Shown piece after piece: positions 11,553 through 23,378 of a stretch of DNA of 64,000 bases (positions are counted from its first letter, which is position 1; the number at the start of each line of letters is the position of its first letter). The translations under genes were made by a program, and so were the position numbers. The stretch is from Apostichopus japonicus (Eukaryota; Echinodermata; Holothuroidea; Aspidochirotida; Stichopodidae), in the NCBI RefSeq assembly GCF_037975245.1, contig NC_092572.1:18871989-18935988 (forward strand). Reading direction: 5' to 3'. The notes below the pieces were generated by a model that ran no database searches, was not told the origin of the DNA, and saw only the letters and a list, made by a program, of their open reading frames with translations.

Positions 11553-13179
11553 CAGGCGCGTATCCAGGGGGGGCGTTGGGGGCGCGCGCCCCCCGGGTAA
11601 GGAAAAGAGGAGAGAAAAAAAAGAGAAGAAAAAAGGTAAAAAGAGGGGGAAAAGAAAAGGAGGAGAGGAAGGAAGGGAAAAGAAAAAGAAGAAAGAGAGA
11701 AAAAGGAGAAAAAGAGGGAGTAGAAGATAAACGCCAAGACCTCGGGAAAAGAAAGAGGAACAGTCATAATTACAGCGCTGATCCCTATTATATACACAGG
11801 GTAGCCAGTGACAGATCGAGGTTTACGAAGGGGACGTGCGCCTCACCCTACCCCATACACCGACAACTCCATTTTTGACGTTCCATTTTTCCAACTTACA
11901 AGGCCTGGGAAGTGTCATTTCCAGCAATCTGGGAGGCATTTTCGGCCAAAATTTTCTTGCACGCTTCGCGCCAACTCATGGTGGCGCTACGTTTAGATAG
12001 TTTGCCTACAGGCTTCGCCCCTCCCTTGGCAAATTACTCGCTACACGCCTGTTCGAATTTGTAAAGCAAAGAGCAGATATCAGTGAGCATAGCAGTGAGC
12101 ATGAAAATGCATGTTCCAGGATGAACAACATGTGTGTAGTCAAAGGCGTAGGGAGCCCAATTGGATTTGGGGGCTGTAACGACTTGCCCGAAAAATATAA
12201 CCAAAACTGTTTGCGCGCTTCGCGCGCGTTCAGCATGTGAATATCAATATCATATAAGCAAGCATCGGTTATTACATTCCGTGGCATCGTGTGCCGTACG
12301 GTCCGTGAAAGTTGCGCAGTATACCGCCGGATGCTAATGTAAACAACGAAATGTCTTATGTCAAAACTCTCTTTTACAGCAGTAATGGCGAATTAGTCAG
12401 CCAAGCTTAGAACTTTATTTTAATTACCAAGGAGATAATTTTTAAACTATTCATTTCCTTAAGCTACATCATTGCTATATATTTTTCTTTCAGTAGGTAC
12501 CCGAAAAATTCTCAGCATATTTCGTTTTCGAAATATCTGATATCGGAAATATCTGGTATTTTTCATTTCCTTCAACGAAGTTTCATATAATAGCGGTAAT
12601 AAGAGGTTTTAATATTTGTACACCAATAAATTAACTGAAAATTTCCTGACCAACATTCTTCATCATACTTCCCTCTATTAGTGCAATTTTGACCTGTCTG
12701 TTAGGGGTTGAAGGAGGTTTTTCTATATTGTTTTTCCATAGATTGAATTTTGTGCAACATTATGAATTGTTTTGAAGTGATTTCATTCACGAGAAATGTG
12801 AATGTGAAATGTGAACAAATAATGGGCTTTAAACATTGAAAAGTGGGGCTTTCGGATATTGTGGGCCGTGACGTAGAACCCCTACAAAAGCAATGAATGT
12901 TCCACAGGACATGCAATGGGGTCGAACATAATGTGTGACTGGTGGAAATCTTCAAAAAGGTTATGGATGGAAAAAAAAAAACTATTGGGAAATACTTGGT
13001 TCTCAGGCAAAAGTGTACATCTGGTTCGTAATTTTCAAGCCCGAGAAGTGCCATTTCCGGTGATCTGGGGGGTATCAAAACCAGAAATGTTCTTGTACAC
13101 TCCGCGCCAACCGATGTTGGCGGTCCGCTTAGATAGTAATTCACGCCCCCCGGGTTAGAAATTCCTGGATACGCCCCTG
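11553..13179. mobile_element. Non-autonomous DNA transposon, TIR CAGG(G/C)GCGTATCCAGG, 5-bp TSD CATTG
   Basis: The left end reads CAGGCGCGTATCCAGG (11553-11568). The right end, reverse-complemented, reads CAGGGGCGTATCCAGG (13164-13179). The pentamer CATTG flanks both sides (11548-11552 and 13180-13184) as a target-site duplication. The same TIR and a 5-bp duplication recur at 42688-44021. CAG-type ends suggest the hAT superfamily. A hAT subgroup with 5-bp duplications has been described, but classification needs a transposase match. The interior has no transposase frame. It holds a polypurine tract, two copies of a ~100-bp shared module (about 11900-12000 and 13035-13137) and what look like older nested ends near 12000-12055. 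Confidence 0.85.
11600..11762 (+). repeat. Polypurine (GA-rich) tract
   Basis: About 160 bases almost entirely of G and A on the plus strand, inside the transposon. The long lysine/arginine-rich or proline/serine/phenylalanine-rich open frames here result from the composition and are not genes. Confidence 0.85.
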
Positions 13180-13219
13180 CATTGTATAAGGACTTCAAGT
13201 TGTATATAAGACTACTTAA

Positions 13220-13425
13220 TACAAAACAGCTCTGTACCATATTTGCATGAACAATCTGAATAAATGAGATGAAATAGAACAGTTGTTACTCAGAGTTTCA
13301 CGCGTTGAGCGATCATTAGACAACTCCTGTAGACTACAGTAGACAAATATTAGTGTTCCGCTAATCTCGAACCCCGGATTTTGTGTCACAGACCGAAGTC
13401 CGTACCACTCGACCACAGTGATTCT
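13220..13425 (-). mobile_element. tRNA-derived SINE fragment
   Basis: On the minus strand, an A-box-like TGGTCGAGTGG (13405-13415) is followed about 30 bases later by a B-box-like GGTTCGAGATT (13363-13373). This matches the spacing of an internal RNA polymerase III promoter. The predicted tRNA fold around it is imperfect and there is no clear acceptor stem pairing. A SINE head is more likely than a working tRNA gene. The tail appears to run to about 13220. No target duplication was identified. Confidence 0.5.
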
Positions 13426-13429
13426 TCTG

Positions 13430-15555
13430 GTGTGTGAATGCGTATAAACTGGCTTGTATCACTGTGTCAATGAGGGCGTATCACCTAAGTGTTATGATTG
13501 TACAGAGTGCACCCCTGGTGCTTTGAATCTGACAAGTGACACAGAAGTATACCACATTTTATAGACAAGCCAAGCCGTAAGAAAGAAAATGAAGAATGTG
13601 TAGCAAGTGGTATAACAGATATAGTAAATAAATAAAGATCAACACATAAAATTTCCGTTGAAGAAGTGGCAATAAGTTTTCTGAATTTCAAGTCCATCTC
13701 TAGTTTCATACTATTATAGGCCATAAGAGAAAAACCTCCTCAAAACAGGTCATTGATGTTAAAATGTTCATTTCTGAAAAAGGTAGCATTCGTATATGTA
13801 GCCGTCTGGATCATATCAAAATGAATGATGTGCATACAGTCATGCTTTAGTTCTAACGAATTCGCTAACAATAAATACTTTATATTTGGGGGACTCATAT
13901 AGTTTGAATCGGATGTAGAAGTTTATATGGGACTCTCCAAGTGACTTTAAGAACACATTGGGTATGCTTAGCAGTTTAAAAATGAAGTTTTAAAGTTATG
14001 TACCGTTTAGAACGAGAGTGGAATCCAATTATGATTAGAACCGGTCTCACATTGCCGGACTGAACATAGCCTTTCTTTATTTTAAAGAAATATGTTAAAG
14101 ACAATAAAGAAATACAACTCTAACTGTACAATTGAAACCAAAATTAAAGTTGAATCATTGGTATGAAAATTAAATCTGATTTCAAGTTGAAGGACCAAAG
14201 GAGCAATTCACTGGTATACATGTGTTCCCTCCTTCAAGTCTCAAAGCTTGCAAGAATCGGCGTATGTTTCAGCTTCAATGAAGCAAACAGCAATCTACAA
14301 ACGGCGTTCCATGAATAGCGGCGTTGCGGATACAGTCTTACGGCAATGTCAACACTAGCAATTGTAAAGGTCAATGTCATTCATAGTGTGGTATACAATA
14401 ATATACGTAGGCCTAGTACATGCAATCCGACCACGTATCAACCACAACGTACAGGTATGTGAACTCCTGTAGCCATGTACATTACTCCGTGGAAAGTGTT
14501 AACCAAGTATTTCTGTTGTTGAATTAATTACACATCTAAAACATTCAAACGGAGCGTCCGATGTTGACAACTGACATTGCTAAGGAGCTTTGAAGAGGCG
14601 AGGTTTGTAGCAATAAGTCGTTAGTTATTGAAGTCAGTTCGTTGTGCAAAGGTAAATACTATGGAGTATGGTATGAAATGTCAATAGCCGATGTTGAAAT
14701 GTGTGCATGTATACGCTATATGGCTGCTTGCAGTGTACCTAATACTTGTGGTCCTCGACATTTCAAGTTGCTCGGTCACATAGAGCAGGTTATAAGTTCT
14801 TATATTCTGCTCTATGATCAGGCCATGATAACGTTAGTAAAATATACATGTAAACAACGCACACACCTAAATTTGACAACATGCTTATACTGAACGGGAT
14901 TTATATGGAAATCTTAACGGAGTAGTGTATAATTGGCGTGTTTGACAATGACGAAACACACTCCGCACACATTTTTAATACAAGAAAATGGGTCAGTGTA
15001 GAAGAAGGGCTGTTGTTCTACAAGGGTGTGGACTGTGGAGGGGAAAAGAAGCAGGGAAAGTGCTCTGAAGATGGCTCGAATTATATATGATCTGAGAGGC
15101 TCTCTCTTCACTGTAGGAAAACGTACCAACAACCATGGGGGCCCATTTGTATAGCGTGCTCCCAGGTGCTACTAACATATTATTTATCCCTTTGCGAGTT
15201 CAAAGTGATAAGAATTTCGTAGACAAAAATAATGACACTGTAACTTGCATTCAGTGGAGATCTAAATATGAACAACTTGTAAGGGACATTTTAAGATGGC
15301 AACAAGTCTTGGTTATCATACTTTGTTTGTAAATGTCCCATACCCACACTCAGCCGGCGAGGTCTGTAAGTTTTAGTGCATGTTATTATTCATTTGAAAA
15401 CGTCTTTCATTTGGATTGGAGGATAAAGTTCATTGAGGTCAAGTTATGTCAAAAGAGTGGAAACCTTGTAAGCGTTGTTTCTCAAGACTGGAGTCTTGAG
15501 GTATCTGATCTGATTCGAAAAAGTAAAAAAACTAATTTCGTCATCGAAAGCTAAT
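13430..15555. other. No gene recognised
   Basis: Intergenic sequence between SDR copies A and B. Frames up to about 80 codons occur without motifs. Confidence 0.5.
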
Positions 15556-15557
15556 GC

Positions 15558-15621
15558 GTTTTTTTTTGTCTTTCTGTTTTGTTTTTTTTTGTCTTTCTGT
15601 TTTTTTTTTGTTTTTTTTTGT
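15558..15621 (+). repeat. T-rich tract upstream of SDR copy B
   Basis: Runs of T interrupted by GTCTTTCTG units, ending 24 bases before the ATG of SDR copy B. It may be a simple repeat. It could also serve as a polypyrimidine tract for an acceptor just before the start codon (CCTTGAAG at about 15637-15644). Confidence 0.6.
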
Positions 15622-15644
15622 TCATATGAAGGTGATCCTTGAAG

Positions 15645-16460
15645 ATGCCATTATCACTAAGGGTCCCGACACTAGCTATCGTCACGGGAGCCAGTAGAGG
15701 CATTGGTCGTGCGATTGCTTTACAACTGGCGAAAAGAATTGGTCCAAGCTCATCATTGTATCTGACAGCCAGATCGAAGCAAGGATTGGAGGAGACGGCA
15801 CACGTGATCTCAAAGGAAGTGAATAATAACATCGACATTACGTGCATATCATCAGACTTATCAAATGAGAAAAGTGTAACAAAGTTAACGGATAATTTAT
15901 TTGGAGATTTGAGAAAGAGGAAGTTAGATTTTTCTCATGCAATCTTGGTTCACAATGCTGCTACACTCGGCCCGCTGGGCAAGTATTCACGTGAGGTCAG
16001 CGATGCCGGGGACATACAAAACTACTGTCTTTTAAGTATCACTTCCCCAATCGTTCTAACGTCACTGTTCCTACAACTCTTCGGTGAAAATTCTGGGCTA
16101 CGAAAAACAGTCGTTCAGTTAACATCGCGATCTGGTGTGCTTCCGCAAAAGACGATGCATTTGTATGGCATGGGTAAGGCGGCGCGCGACATGTACTTCC
16201 GCGTGGTGGCGCTAGAGGAACCGCAGGTGAAAGTGATGAATTTTAACCCGGGATTTGTCAATACGGAGATGTTTAGTGGTCTACAAGGGAGTGTCGATGC
16301 CGATTTTAGAGCGTCAAGGATTTTTCTTTCAGAGCAATCTTACTTTTTAAAGCCGGAAGAATCAGCTGGTGCCATGCTTACAGCAGTTGAAGAGGATAAA
16401 TTTGAAAGCGGTGCTACCGTATTGAGTTATGACGTCATGGACATAGATATAACAAAATGA
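15645..16460 (+). CDS. Sepiapterin-reductase-like short-chain dehydrogenase, copy B
   Basis: This encodes 271 aa from the ATG at 15645 and has no intron. TGASRGIG is at residues 14-21. HNAATLG lies at 103-109. The catalytic set is S161, Y174 and K178 with the family spacing, in the context HLYGMGKAARDM. ALEEPQVK and FLKPEESAGA follow the sepiapterin-reductase pattern. It is clearly more diverged from copies A and C than those are from each other. The C-terminal substrate-anchoring Asp of the mammalian enzyme aligns with Leu 260 (ATVLSYD), so it too may act on a substrate other than sepiapterin. AATAAA-like signals lie about 115-140 bases after the stop (near 16573 and 16597). Confidence 0.88.
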   Translation: MPLSLRVPTLAIVTGASRGIGRAIALQLAKRIGPSSSLYLTARSKQGLEETAHVISKEVNNNIDITCISSDLSNEKSVTKLTDNLFGDLRKRKLDFSHAILVHNAATLGPLGKYSREVSDAGDIQNYCLLSITSPIVLTSLFLQLFGENSGLRKTVVQLTSRSGVLPQKTMHLYGMGKAARDMYFRVVALEEPQVKVMNFNPGFVNTEMFSGLQGSVDADFRASRIFLSEQSYFLKPEESAGAMLTAVEEDKFESGATVLSYDVMDIDITK

Positions 16461-16479
16461 CGAGAATATTGCGGTAAAA

Positions 16480-19400
16480 CGGGCATGTAAAGCACAAAAG
16501 TTATGTTGTCTATATTCGGTTTAGGGGAATTTGGTAGGACAAAATGTTGCATATCTTCTGAAATATGGATGTAATAAATGAAGTATTATACTGATAATAA
16601 AAAAAAAAACAATCATGGTTGGTTCTAGGTATTATTGGTAATAATGAGAACGGTGATAACTACAGGCAGACTGGCATGAATAAAATAAAATTTGTAGGAA
16701 AAAAAATCATTAGACTTAGTGTTGTTTCATTTTCTTATACTTATCTCTTGATGCAGTTCTGTGGCATCGTGTCTCAATATAACGGTCCAATCATCTTGAG
16801 TTATGACCTCATGACGTCACTGTATTCCAAACACCTCGTACGAGCAAAGATGTTAAGACAAAATTATTTGAAAATAATCTTGCTACTGCATGGTCTTTAT
16901 AGTTTGAATAAATTATCAGCGTAATGCGCTGACCCTAAATTTAAAAGCTGCATAGTGGAATGTAATTTGAGGATAACACCTTTATTCCATTGTCATTGCC
17001 ATACACATAAAACAATAAGGAAAGTCAGTCTTTATTTGTTCGCTTGTTCAAGCAAAAGTTTACCATTCAAAACTTGCTTTATTGGTGATTTTTGGTTAAA
17101 AACATAGTCGAACATAGCAGCAGCTCTTTGCTGTCTACGCAACATGGAACCAACTCCGTTCGGCTATATGGTTGTTTCTGAAACGAGAGAAACTGTAAAT
17201 TAAGTATTAAAATATTGTAATAGGAGCTACTACGTATGCAAAGCTGTATATATCACATAGTGATGTAACTCTGTTTCATTCTCGCATTCATACGTACTAA
17301 CACATGATTATCCTAACCCTATATCAATGTAAGTAAGAGATCAATGTTAGTATAAGAGATCAATAATAGTATACCAAGCAAATATTATGACATATATCCT
17401 TTATGGGCCAGTGGGTCCGGGACTCTTGTCCCATCTCGTCTGGCGTGCTTAACCCAACCCAGCAACGAAACTTACATTAACGTACATGTTTACAATGGTA
17501 CTGACTTGTATTTATATGGATACTACTACGAAAATAGCTTTGGTCTTAACAATAAACCCTGACACTGAAGTTACGTTTCGAGATTTCGATTCTTTCCTTT
17601 CGATGTTTCGACTTTTTCATTCTCGAAACCAAAGTCGAAACATCGACAACCCGATTGGAAAAGGTTGAAGTATCGGAATGAAACTGTCTCAATATGGAAA
17701 TGTCCCTTCAAGGCCACGGTATGGTCCTACCCAAGTTTGATTCAACGCCGAATGCAAACGGAATATTATGCAATGGTGATGGCGTGTGTGTGTGTGCGTG
17801 TGCAGGAACACTATTGTTTTTCGTAGAGGTCAAATGCCATTTGAGGTCAAAGAAGTCGAAGTATGAAAATCTTATTAACTCTTCTAATTTCCACATCAAA
17901 GCTTGGAAGCACTTCATACTTGGTATATGGATGCAACTTAGTGAGGAAAACCTCTGCTGAATTGCGCAGAGTTCAAAGGTCACTGGAGGTCCCCATTGGT
18001 CAAGTCTGAAAAGTTTGTAATAGGTGAAGCTTGAATGAACTTCATAGTTGCTCTTAGATGTCAAAGGTCATTGAAGTGAACAAAGATGTAAGCCGTTTGA
18101 AAGTTTGGTAAACATGATAACTTTATAGCATAGATGAACTTCATAGCTGATTTGGGGATCTCTAAAATGTAAAACTTGAATGAACTTCTTAAATGGTATG
18201 TGCATCCACCTTAATATTACAAGACCCCTTCTCTTATGGAATGTAGCAAGGAATTAAAGCCTCTCGGCTTTCTTATTTTATTATGCAGGTATGTTAACGT
18301 CTGGATGGGTGACCATTATCTGAAAACTCTAGCATTTTGTTTTCTATTTTGGTGAATGAATATTGTTCGCGTATAAGCTCCAGATTAAAAATATTACGAT
18401 ATGATATCACAATGTACACAATTGATTTACACTTCAGTGGATTCGCGTACTATATTGTATGTTATTATTAAATGAAACACGAAACCATACTCAATCAAAG
18501 TCATCCATTGCAAACATTGTATGATTGTTGGCTAGCACTATAGACATGAATTTCACCGTCTACCATTAACAATACGCATGTAACACATACAGCTTATATC
18601 GGAAGCTCGGTGACGACTCGTCTGGCATCGATCCATTGTTCGATGAGAGGATGGATCGACCCGATAACAAGGTCAAAGTATATGCATCGCCAGTCCTGTG
18701 TAATTAAAATTACACTCACAGATTGTGAACGTTTCAACAACGAAGAAGACATATGCAGCTATAGAACTTGAAAGACGGAACATAATTAGTAAGAAAAGAT
18801 CATTCAGTGAGGGCTATTGAAAGGTAAGGATATACTCGAATATTACCGACAGAGACTGATATGTTTGCGTTTAAAGCATATCATTAGCTCTAAACTAAAT
18901 AACTGTTTTCAGAAAAGAAAAAACATAGACTGGTATTCTGAAAGGTCCATAGCATCGAACAATGTCAGTTTGAATACACTATATATAATGTAACAGTGGA
19001 CGTATATACACTATGTGCTTCATTTGACACATCTACGACAGCATTGTAATAAAGGTGCATGGTGAACATATTGTCGTATATGCCGCTCTTATACACTACA
19101 TGATGTTATATATTTGCAGTGACCGTGTTACCAATGTACAAAGCTGTACTGTTATCATTCAGACTTGACATTCAGACTTGTCAACTATCCGTGGGAAAGT
19201 GGATCGCTTTTGTTGTACTGAGACAGCTGAATACACTTTAATACAAAACAAATATCGTTTGTGGTCTTCACTCAGTTAAGCAATTTAATCCCATTTGGGA
19301 TGTGTACATTTGGCATCTTTGACATTGACGCATGGACAAGCAAAATTTATATAAAAATATAAAAAGACGGGGGAAGGATGAGTGGGGGGGGGGGCGAAGC

Positions 19401-20150
19401 AAACAAGATGAGGACGAACTTTTTAGGAGTTTTATAAATAACTTTTGTAGCGTAAAGAGCGTAACTGAGGGATAAGTAAACAAGGATACACAATCTAGTA
19501 TGAGAGAAGAGAGAGTTGTTATAATAACTCCCTGGTGAGAATGGGTTGGAGCAAGATTACATCACGAAATAGCAACGTTGACGTCATGGTGCACCAGTCC
19601 TCCCTGCATGTGTCTTCCTCCTAGTGAACAATTAAGATCAGACTATAGTGAATTCATGTTTGCTGAAGTTTAATGTATTCTGAATTACTAATGTGCGGAT
19701 CTATACTTTTTTTAGGCTAAATACAGCTCCGTTTGTAGTATGATGCTCAATTGTGTGCACTGTTTGTTTTAATACTCATTCTCGTAGGCCTATTGAGAAA
19801 AATTAAAGTAAACAACAAACGAAAGGTATACTCGTGTTTACTCAAAGGTCTTGTACGCGGTTCTGCCAATCATATATCATTGTAGATTGTAGATTGTATA
19901 TGAATTTGAAGAAAAGACAAACTGTCTTCCTGACCTATGTAGGCCTATATATATATTTCTAGACATATTACTTTTATTTCCTGTCCTCGTGGATTCCTTA
20001 AATGTTTGAATTCAAAGAATGCTATGTCTTCCCTTCTGAATACCTTACGGTTGCTTCCAACATGATATCTGTCCTTTACATGCAGGTTTTGACATAGACA
20101 CCTCCAACAGTACAACATCCAGTTCAGTGAGGCAACATTCGAAAGCCCAG
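16480..20150. other. No gene recognised
   Basis: Intergenic sequence between SDR copies B and C. It contains a hairpin at 17600-17646 and a GT-rich microsatellite patch near 17785-17800. A motif resembling the C-terminus of copy B (ILSYDLM) occurs near 16790-16812 but is too short to call. Confidence 0.45.
17600..17646. repeat. Perfect 16-bp inverted repeat with 15-nt loop
   Basis: TCGATGTTTCGACTTT (17600-17615) and its exact reverse complement (17631-17646) flank 15 bases. Further TTTCGA repeats lie just upstream (17575-17600). No transcript or function is evident. Confidence 0.85.
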
Positions 20151-20179
20151 CAGCATATACTTAATTGCTTTTTGCGAAA

Positions 20180-20992
20180 ATGGCAAATCTTAATGTCCCA
20201 ACCGTGTGCATTGTCACTGGAGCGAGTAAAGGAATCGGAAGAGAAGTAGCGATACAACTGGCCCAAAAAGCTGATCCGAAGTCGTCGTTCTATTTAATAG
20301 CGAGGAATAAACAGGCTTTGGAAGAGACTGCTCAAAAAATCCGAGCAGCAGTCGGGGCAGATGTTGATATCAGATGCATCTCTGCAGACTTGTCAACCGA
20401 CGAAGGCGTCGAGAAATCAAATCGAGACATTTTCGAGAATCTCGGTGATGTTTCTCGATTTTCGCACGCCATTTTAGTCAACAACGCCGCTTCTGTCGGC
20501 GACATGACGAAATATGCACGGGAGTTAGACGACATGAACTTCCTGTAAGGCTTTTGCCGTCTCAACTTATCCGGTCCGATTGTCTTAACATCGAGATTCT
20601 TCAAGGCATTTGGCCATGGGAAAGACAGTCTTCGGAAGACAATAGTTCAGGTCAGTTCAGACAACGGGACTATACCTTACAAGACCATGCACACCTACTG
20701 TATGGTCAAAGCAGGACGAGACATGTTCTTCCGGGTCATGGCACTCGAGGAACCGGAAGTACGTATCATTAGCTATGACCCAGGAGCTGTGGACACAGAT
20801 ATGTACAGAGAGACCTTTACCAGTGCCGATAGGGAAGTAGAATCGACCGTCAAAATGATTGCAAAGCAGACTTATTTTCTGAAACCCGAACAATCGGCTG
20901 GAGCTTTAGTACAAGCTTTAGAGGAAGATAAATATGAGAATGCTTCCATTGTACGAGCTTATGACGTATTAGGGATGGAGGTTGACTATTAA
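20180..20992 (+). pseudogene. Sepiapterin-reductase-like SDR, copy C, with one premature stop
   Basis: One continuous frame of 270 codons starts at the ATG at 20180. It is broken only by TAA at codon 123 (20546-20548), where copy A has CAA (Gln 123). Everything else needed is present on both sides of the break. TGASKGIG is at 13-20. NNAASVGD, close to the family's NNAG, is at 101-108. The Ser, Tyr (TYCMVKAGRDM) and Lys of the catalytic triad are all there, as is the C-terminal FLKPEQSAGA. It is closely related to copy A, including the Arg in place of the substrate-anchoring Asp. A single lesion in an otherwise clean frame suggests very recent inactivation, a segregating null allele or a sequencing error. 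Confidence 0.85.
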
Positions 20993-21157
20993 TACTTTAT
21001 TTTTACTTGGCTTCGATATATTTGTTGTGTTTCTCAATTTCTTTATCAATAACCTATTATTGTATGTACCACATTTCATCCAAAGGCGCCATATTTACTA
21101 TAGGAAAATATTTTGAAATCATTTTCCTGTTGCCTTGTCTAGTTTGCCAAATATTGC

Positions 21158-21158
<1 letters not shown>

Positions 21159-21228
<70 letters not shown>
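21159..21228. repeat. (TA)n microsatellite at left edge of duplicated segment A
   Basis: About 35 uninterrupted TA units. Sequence to the right matches the region after the (TA)n of 55175-55244. Sequence to the left does not match. The edge of the duplicated segment therefore lies inside this tract. Confidence 0.95.
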
Positions 21229-21233
<5 letters not shown>

Positions 21234-21287
21234 TGGTATTTTTGTTTACTTCAATGCATGATAGCTGGGACTTTGGTTTACCTCGGG

Positions 21288-21311
21288 GATAGGTTTACCT
21301 GACACCAGGTA
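21288..21311. repeat. 10-bp inverted repeat with 4-nt loop
   Basis: GGTTTACCTG-ACAC-CAGGTAAACC. The same hairpin lies in copy B near 55307-55330, and more GGTTTACC/GGTAAACC words surround both. It probably belongs to a small foldback-type repeat. Confidence 0.75.
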
Positions 21312-21329
21312 AACCTAAGTCTAGGGTCT

Positions 21330-23140
21330 TCTTGTTCAATCAATTTCACTTCCTTTGAGGAATAATTATTTCGAGTTAAGAGAAAACCTCATGAACTTTT
21401 CAATTCCGAAGTTACAAAAAAAAAATCGTTCATTTAAAGGGTAAAATTTCCCCTCAAAAGTGGAGGTAATTCCGAAGGGTATATAACAGAATTACGAACA
21501 TGGTATATATGTTGATCCCAACTTTACACCTCGATTTTGACCAAATGCGGCTATATATAGTTCCGAAACTTACAGGTTCCTCTAATTACACTGAAATCTT
21601 CGTGTTTGTACTTTTTCTTCCATTAATTTGGGATATTTAAGAAAATAAGAGTTTCTATTTTAACTGGCAAATTTACACGTAACGAAACAACGCCCCCACA
21701 CATAAGCAGTTCTTTCTGTGTTCGGTGGTAGGGCAGTCGATCGGATCGTATCGTTGCTATCCCAATAGCCTACATTCAACGTTACTTTATGTGGGCCTAG
21801 CCATGTAGTCTACAAAGGAAAGTGCCGCAGGTTACCGTAAACGTTTCCCATTTGAAGTTGGCTTTTGGAACTTTGGTGGAGTATATGCATTGTAAGTAAA
21901 TTCCTTAAAAGTGTTCCGGATATATTAATAACATTTAGAGTAAATACCTTCATGCTGAACACAAATAAAGTAAGACCATGGTTAGAGTTAGAGTAGACTA
22001 GCCTAGGTCTAACGTTAGCCCTAAATTGGACCTAGGGCCTATCAGTATTACTGGCTATGGTAAATCACAGCTGCCTGCTACTGCCTTTGCTGATACTCGG
22101 AATATAAAATGTGATAAATAAATTAAAGTATATACTTGTAACAGACTGGTCAACCTACACATTTTGCAGCCTGGTGATCTTCCAGATCTTTTAAAGTAAA
22201 GGCTTAATAATTGACGCACCTCCAAGTATTACTAGGCCTACTAGGCTAGTACTACTATTACTATACTAGCCTACTACTACTGTACTGTAGCTAGTACTAG
22301 CAACTATACAGCAGGCAACCATAACTTTTTGCAGCCAAGCAGAGTTAAATATTTCATGAGTTTGAATCCATTTCAGGTATATGCTGATCAAATTGTGTTT
22401 GTGCATGTTTTGGGGCTTTTGGAAATCTTACTCCCTAAAAATAACCAAAATTACCTCAATATAATACCACTAATCTCTGGGACCTGACCTTTCTGAGGCT
22501 AGAGGCTCAGAGCATAGCAAACAGCATCCAAAGATAATGGATGTTTACTTAGGCCCTTCACTACAGTAAGCTTATCGACAGATGTGTCAATTTAGGGGTA
22601 TGAAAGAACTTGCATTCGTGCGATGCAATTTTGAACCATTTCACGAAATATAAATCTTTGGGTATGTCGCAATCTCTCTGCCATAAAATAAGGCAGTCAG
22701 AAAATCACAACTCCACAAAAACAGATACACAAGCAAACGGAACACTACAGTAAAAGAAAGGGCCTGATAGATTCCATAAACGAGTTACAAAAGTAAAAAA
22801 TGTGAAAACGTTTGCCGTCTCAGTACAATATTCATCCCCACAATATTCTCTATACTGTATGTGTTAGTGTGCATCACTTAGCCCTGTGCGTACAGTAGTA
22901 GTGGTGTGTCATTGGTTCTGATTCAGAGAACTAAGTCACACAGGGCCTCAGTGTAGCAGTGTACAACAATTTTTTGTAACATGAGTTTTTTCCCCCTGCA
23001 CCTATGGGATGAATCATGGCTGAAGGTAAACAATTGAGTATTCATTTTAGAATAACAACGCAATCATGGCTAAGTAATTTAGGCATTTTGATATTAACGT
23101 TATGATGTGGGTAGTGTTAATAGTGCTGAAGTAATAGCTT
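21330..23140. other. Non-coding part of duplicated segment A, with a truncated TIR element
   Basis: No gene seen. From about 22195 to 22610 the sequence resembles the element at 53590-54187, including its left end GGCTTAATAATTGACGCAC. It lacks that element's right end, so it is a truncated member. Confidence 0.5.
22853..22859. other. Putative transposon excision footprint TACTGTA (TA in copy B)
   Basis: Copy A reads CTCTA-TACTGTA-TGTG, while copy B at 56907 has only TA at this place. A 5-bp C(A/T)GTA insertion at TA is the canonical footprint of Sleeping Beauty-like Tc1/mariner excision. Confidence 0.55.
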
Positions 23141-23142
23141 GA

Positions 23143-23378
23143 TCAAAAGTATTCCTCAAAGTCCCACAATGCCTTCACAGGGTGACCTACTGTACAGTCA
23201 CTTGAGCACTTAGGAGTTTTTGCGAAAAGAGCAAATTCCTTGTCCAAAATTGCTAGGTTTGATCCAGTTTTACAGAGTCCCATAACAAAAAAACACAGTC
23301 TGTGATATATCAATGGAAAAGTGTAAAGATTCAATGTAACATATTTGAAAGGATTAGAGTATGTTGAAAAACCACCAG
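23143..23378 (-). CDS. Probable last exon of an unidentified host gene, copy A
   Basis: A minus-strand frame starts after an acceptor-like TTTATTTCC...ATGCATAG and runs 78 codons to a TGA at 23143-23145. The translation looks coding, with GLCKTGSNLAILDKEF and CTVGHPVKALWDFEEYF at the end, but I do not recognise the family. The same frame is open at 57197-57432 in copy B with only a few substitutions (for example Cys to Arg and Trp to Gly). The 13.8-kb transposon lies just upstream in the direction of transcription and so would be in the preceding intron. It could also be a chance open frame preserved only because the duplication is young. Confidence 0.4.

Noticed and set aside
11516-11878. 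Lys/Arg-rich and Ser/Phe-rich frames on opposite strands
   Set aside because: They are translations of a polypurine tract inside a transposon.
12701-13240. 179-codon minus-strand frame
   Set aside because: It crosses the right terminus and target duplication of the transposon at 13179 and has no recognisable motif. A chance frame is more likely.
13355-13425. Functional tRNA gene on the minus strand
   Set aside because: A and B boxes are present, but the acceptor and anticodon stems do not pair well. A tRNA-derived SINE head fits better.
16619-16924. A further SDR remnant downstream of copy B (ILSYDLM similar to VLSYDVM)
   Set aside because: Similarity covers only about 30 bases and the rest of the frame is unlike an SDR.
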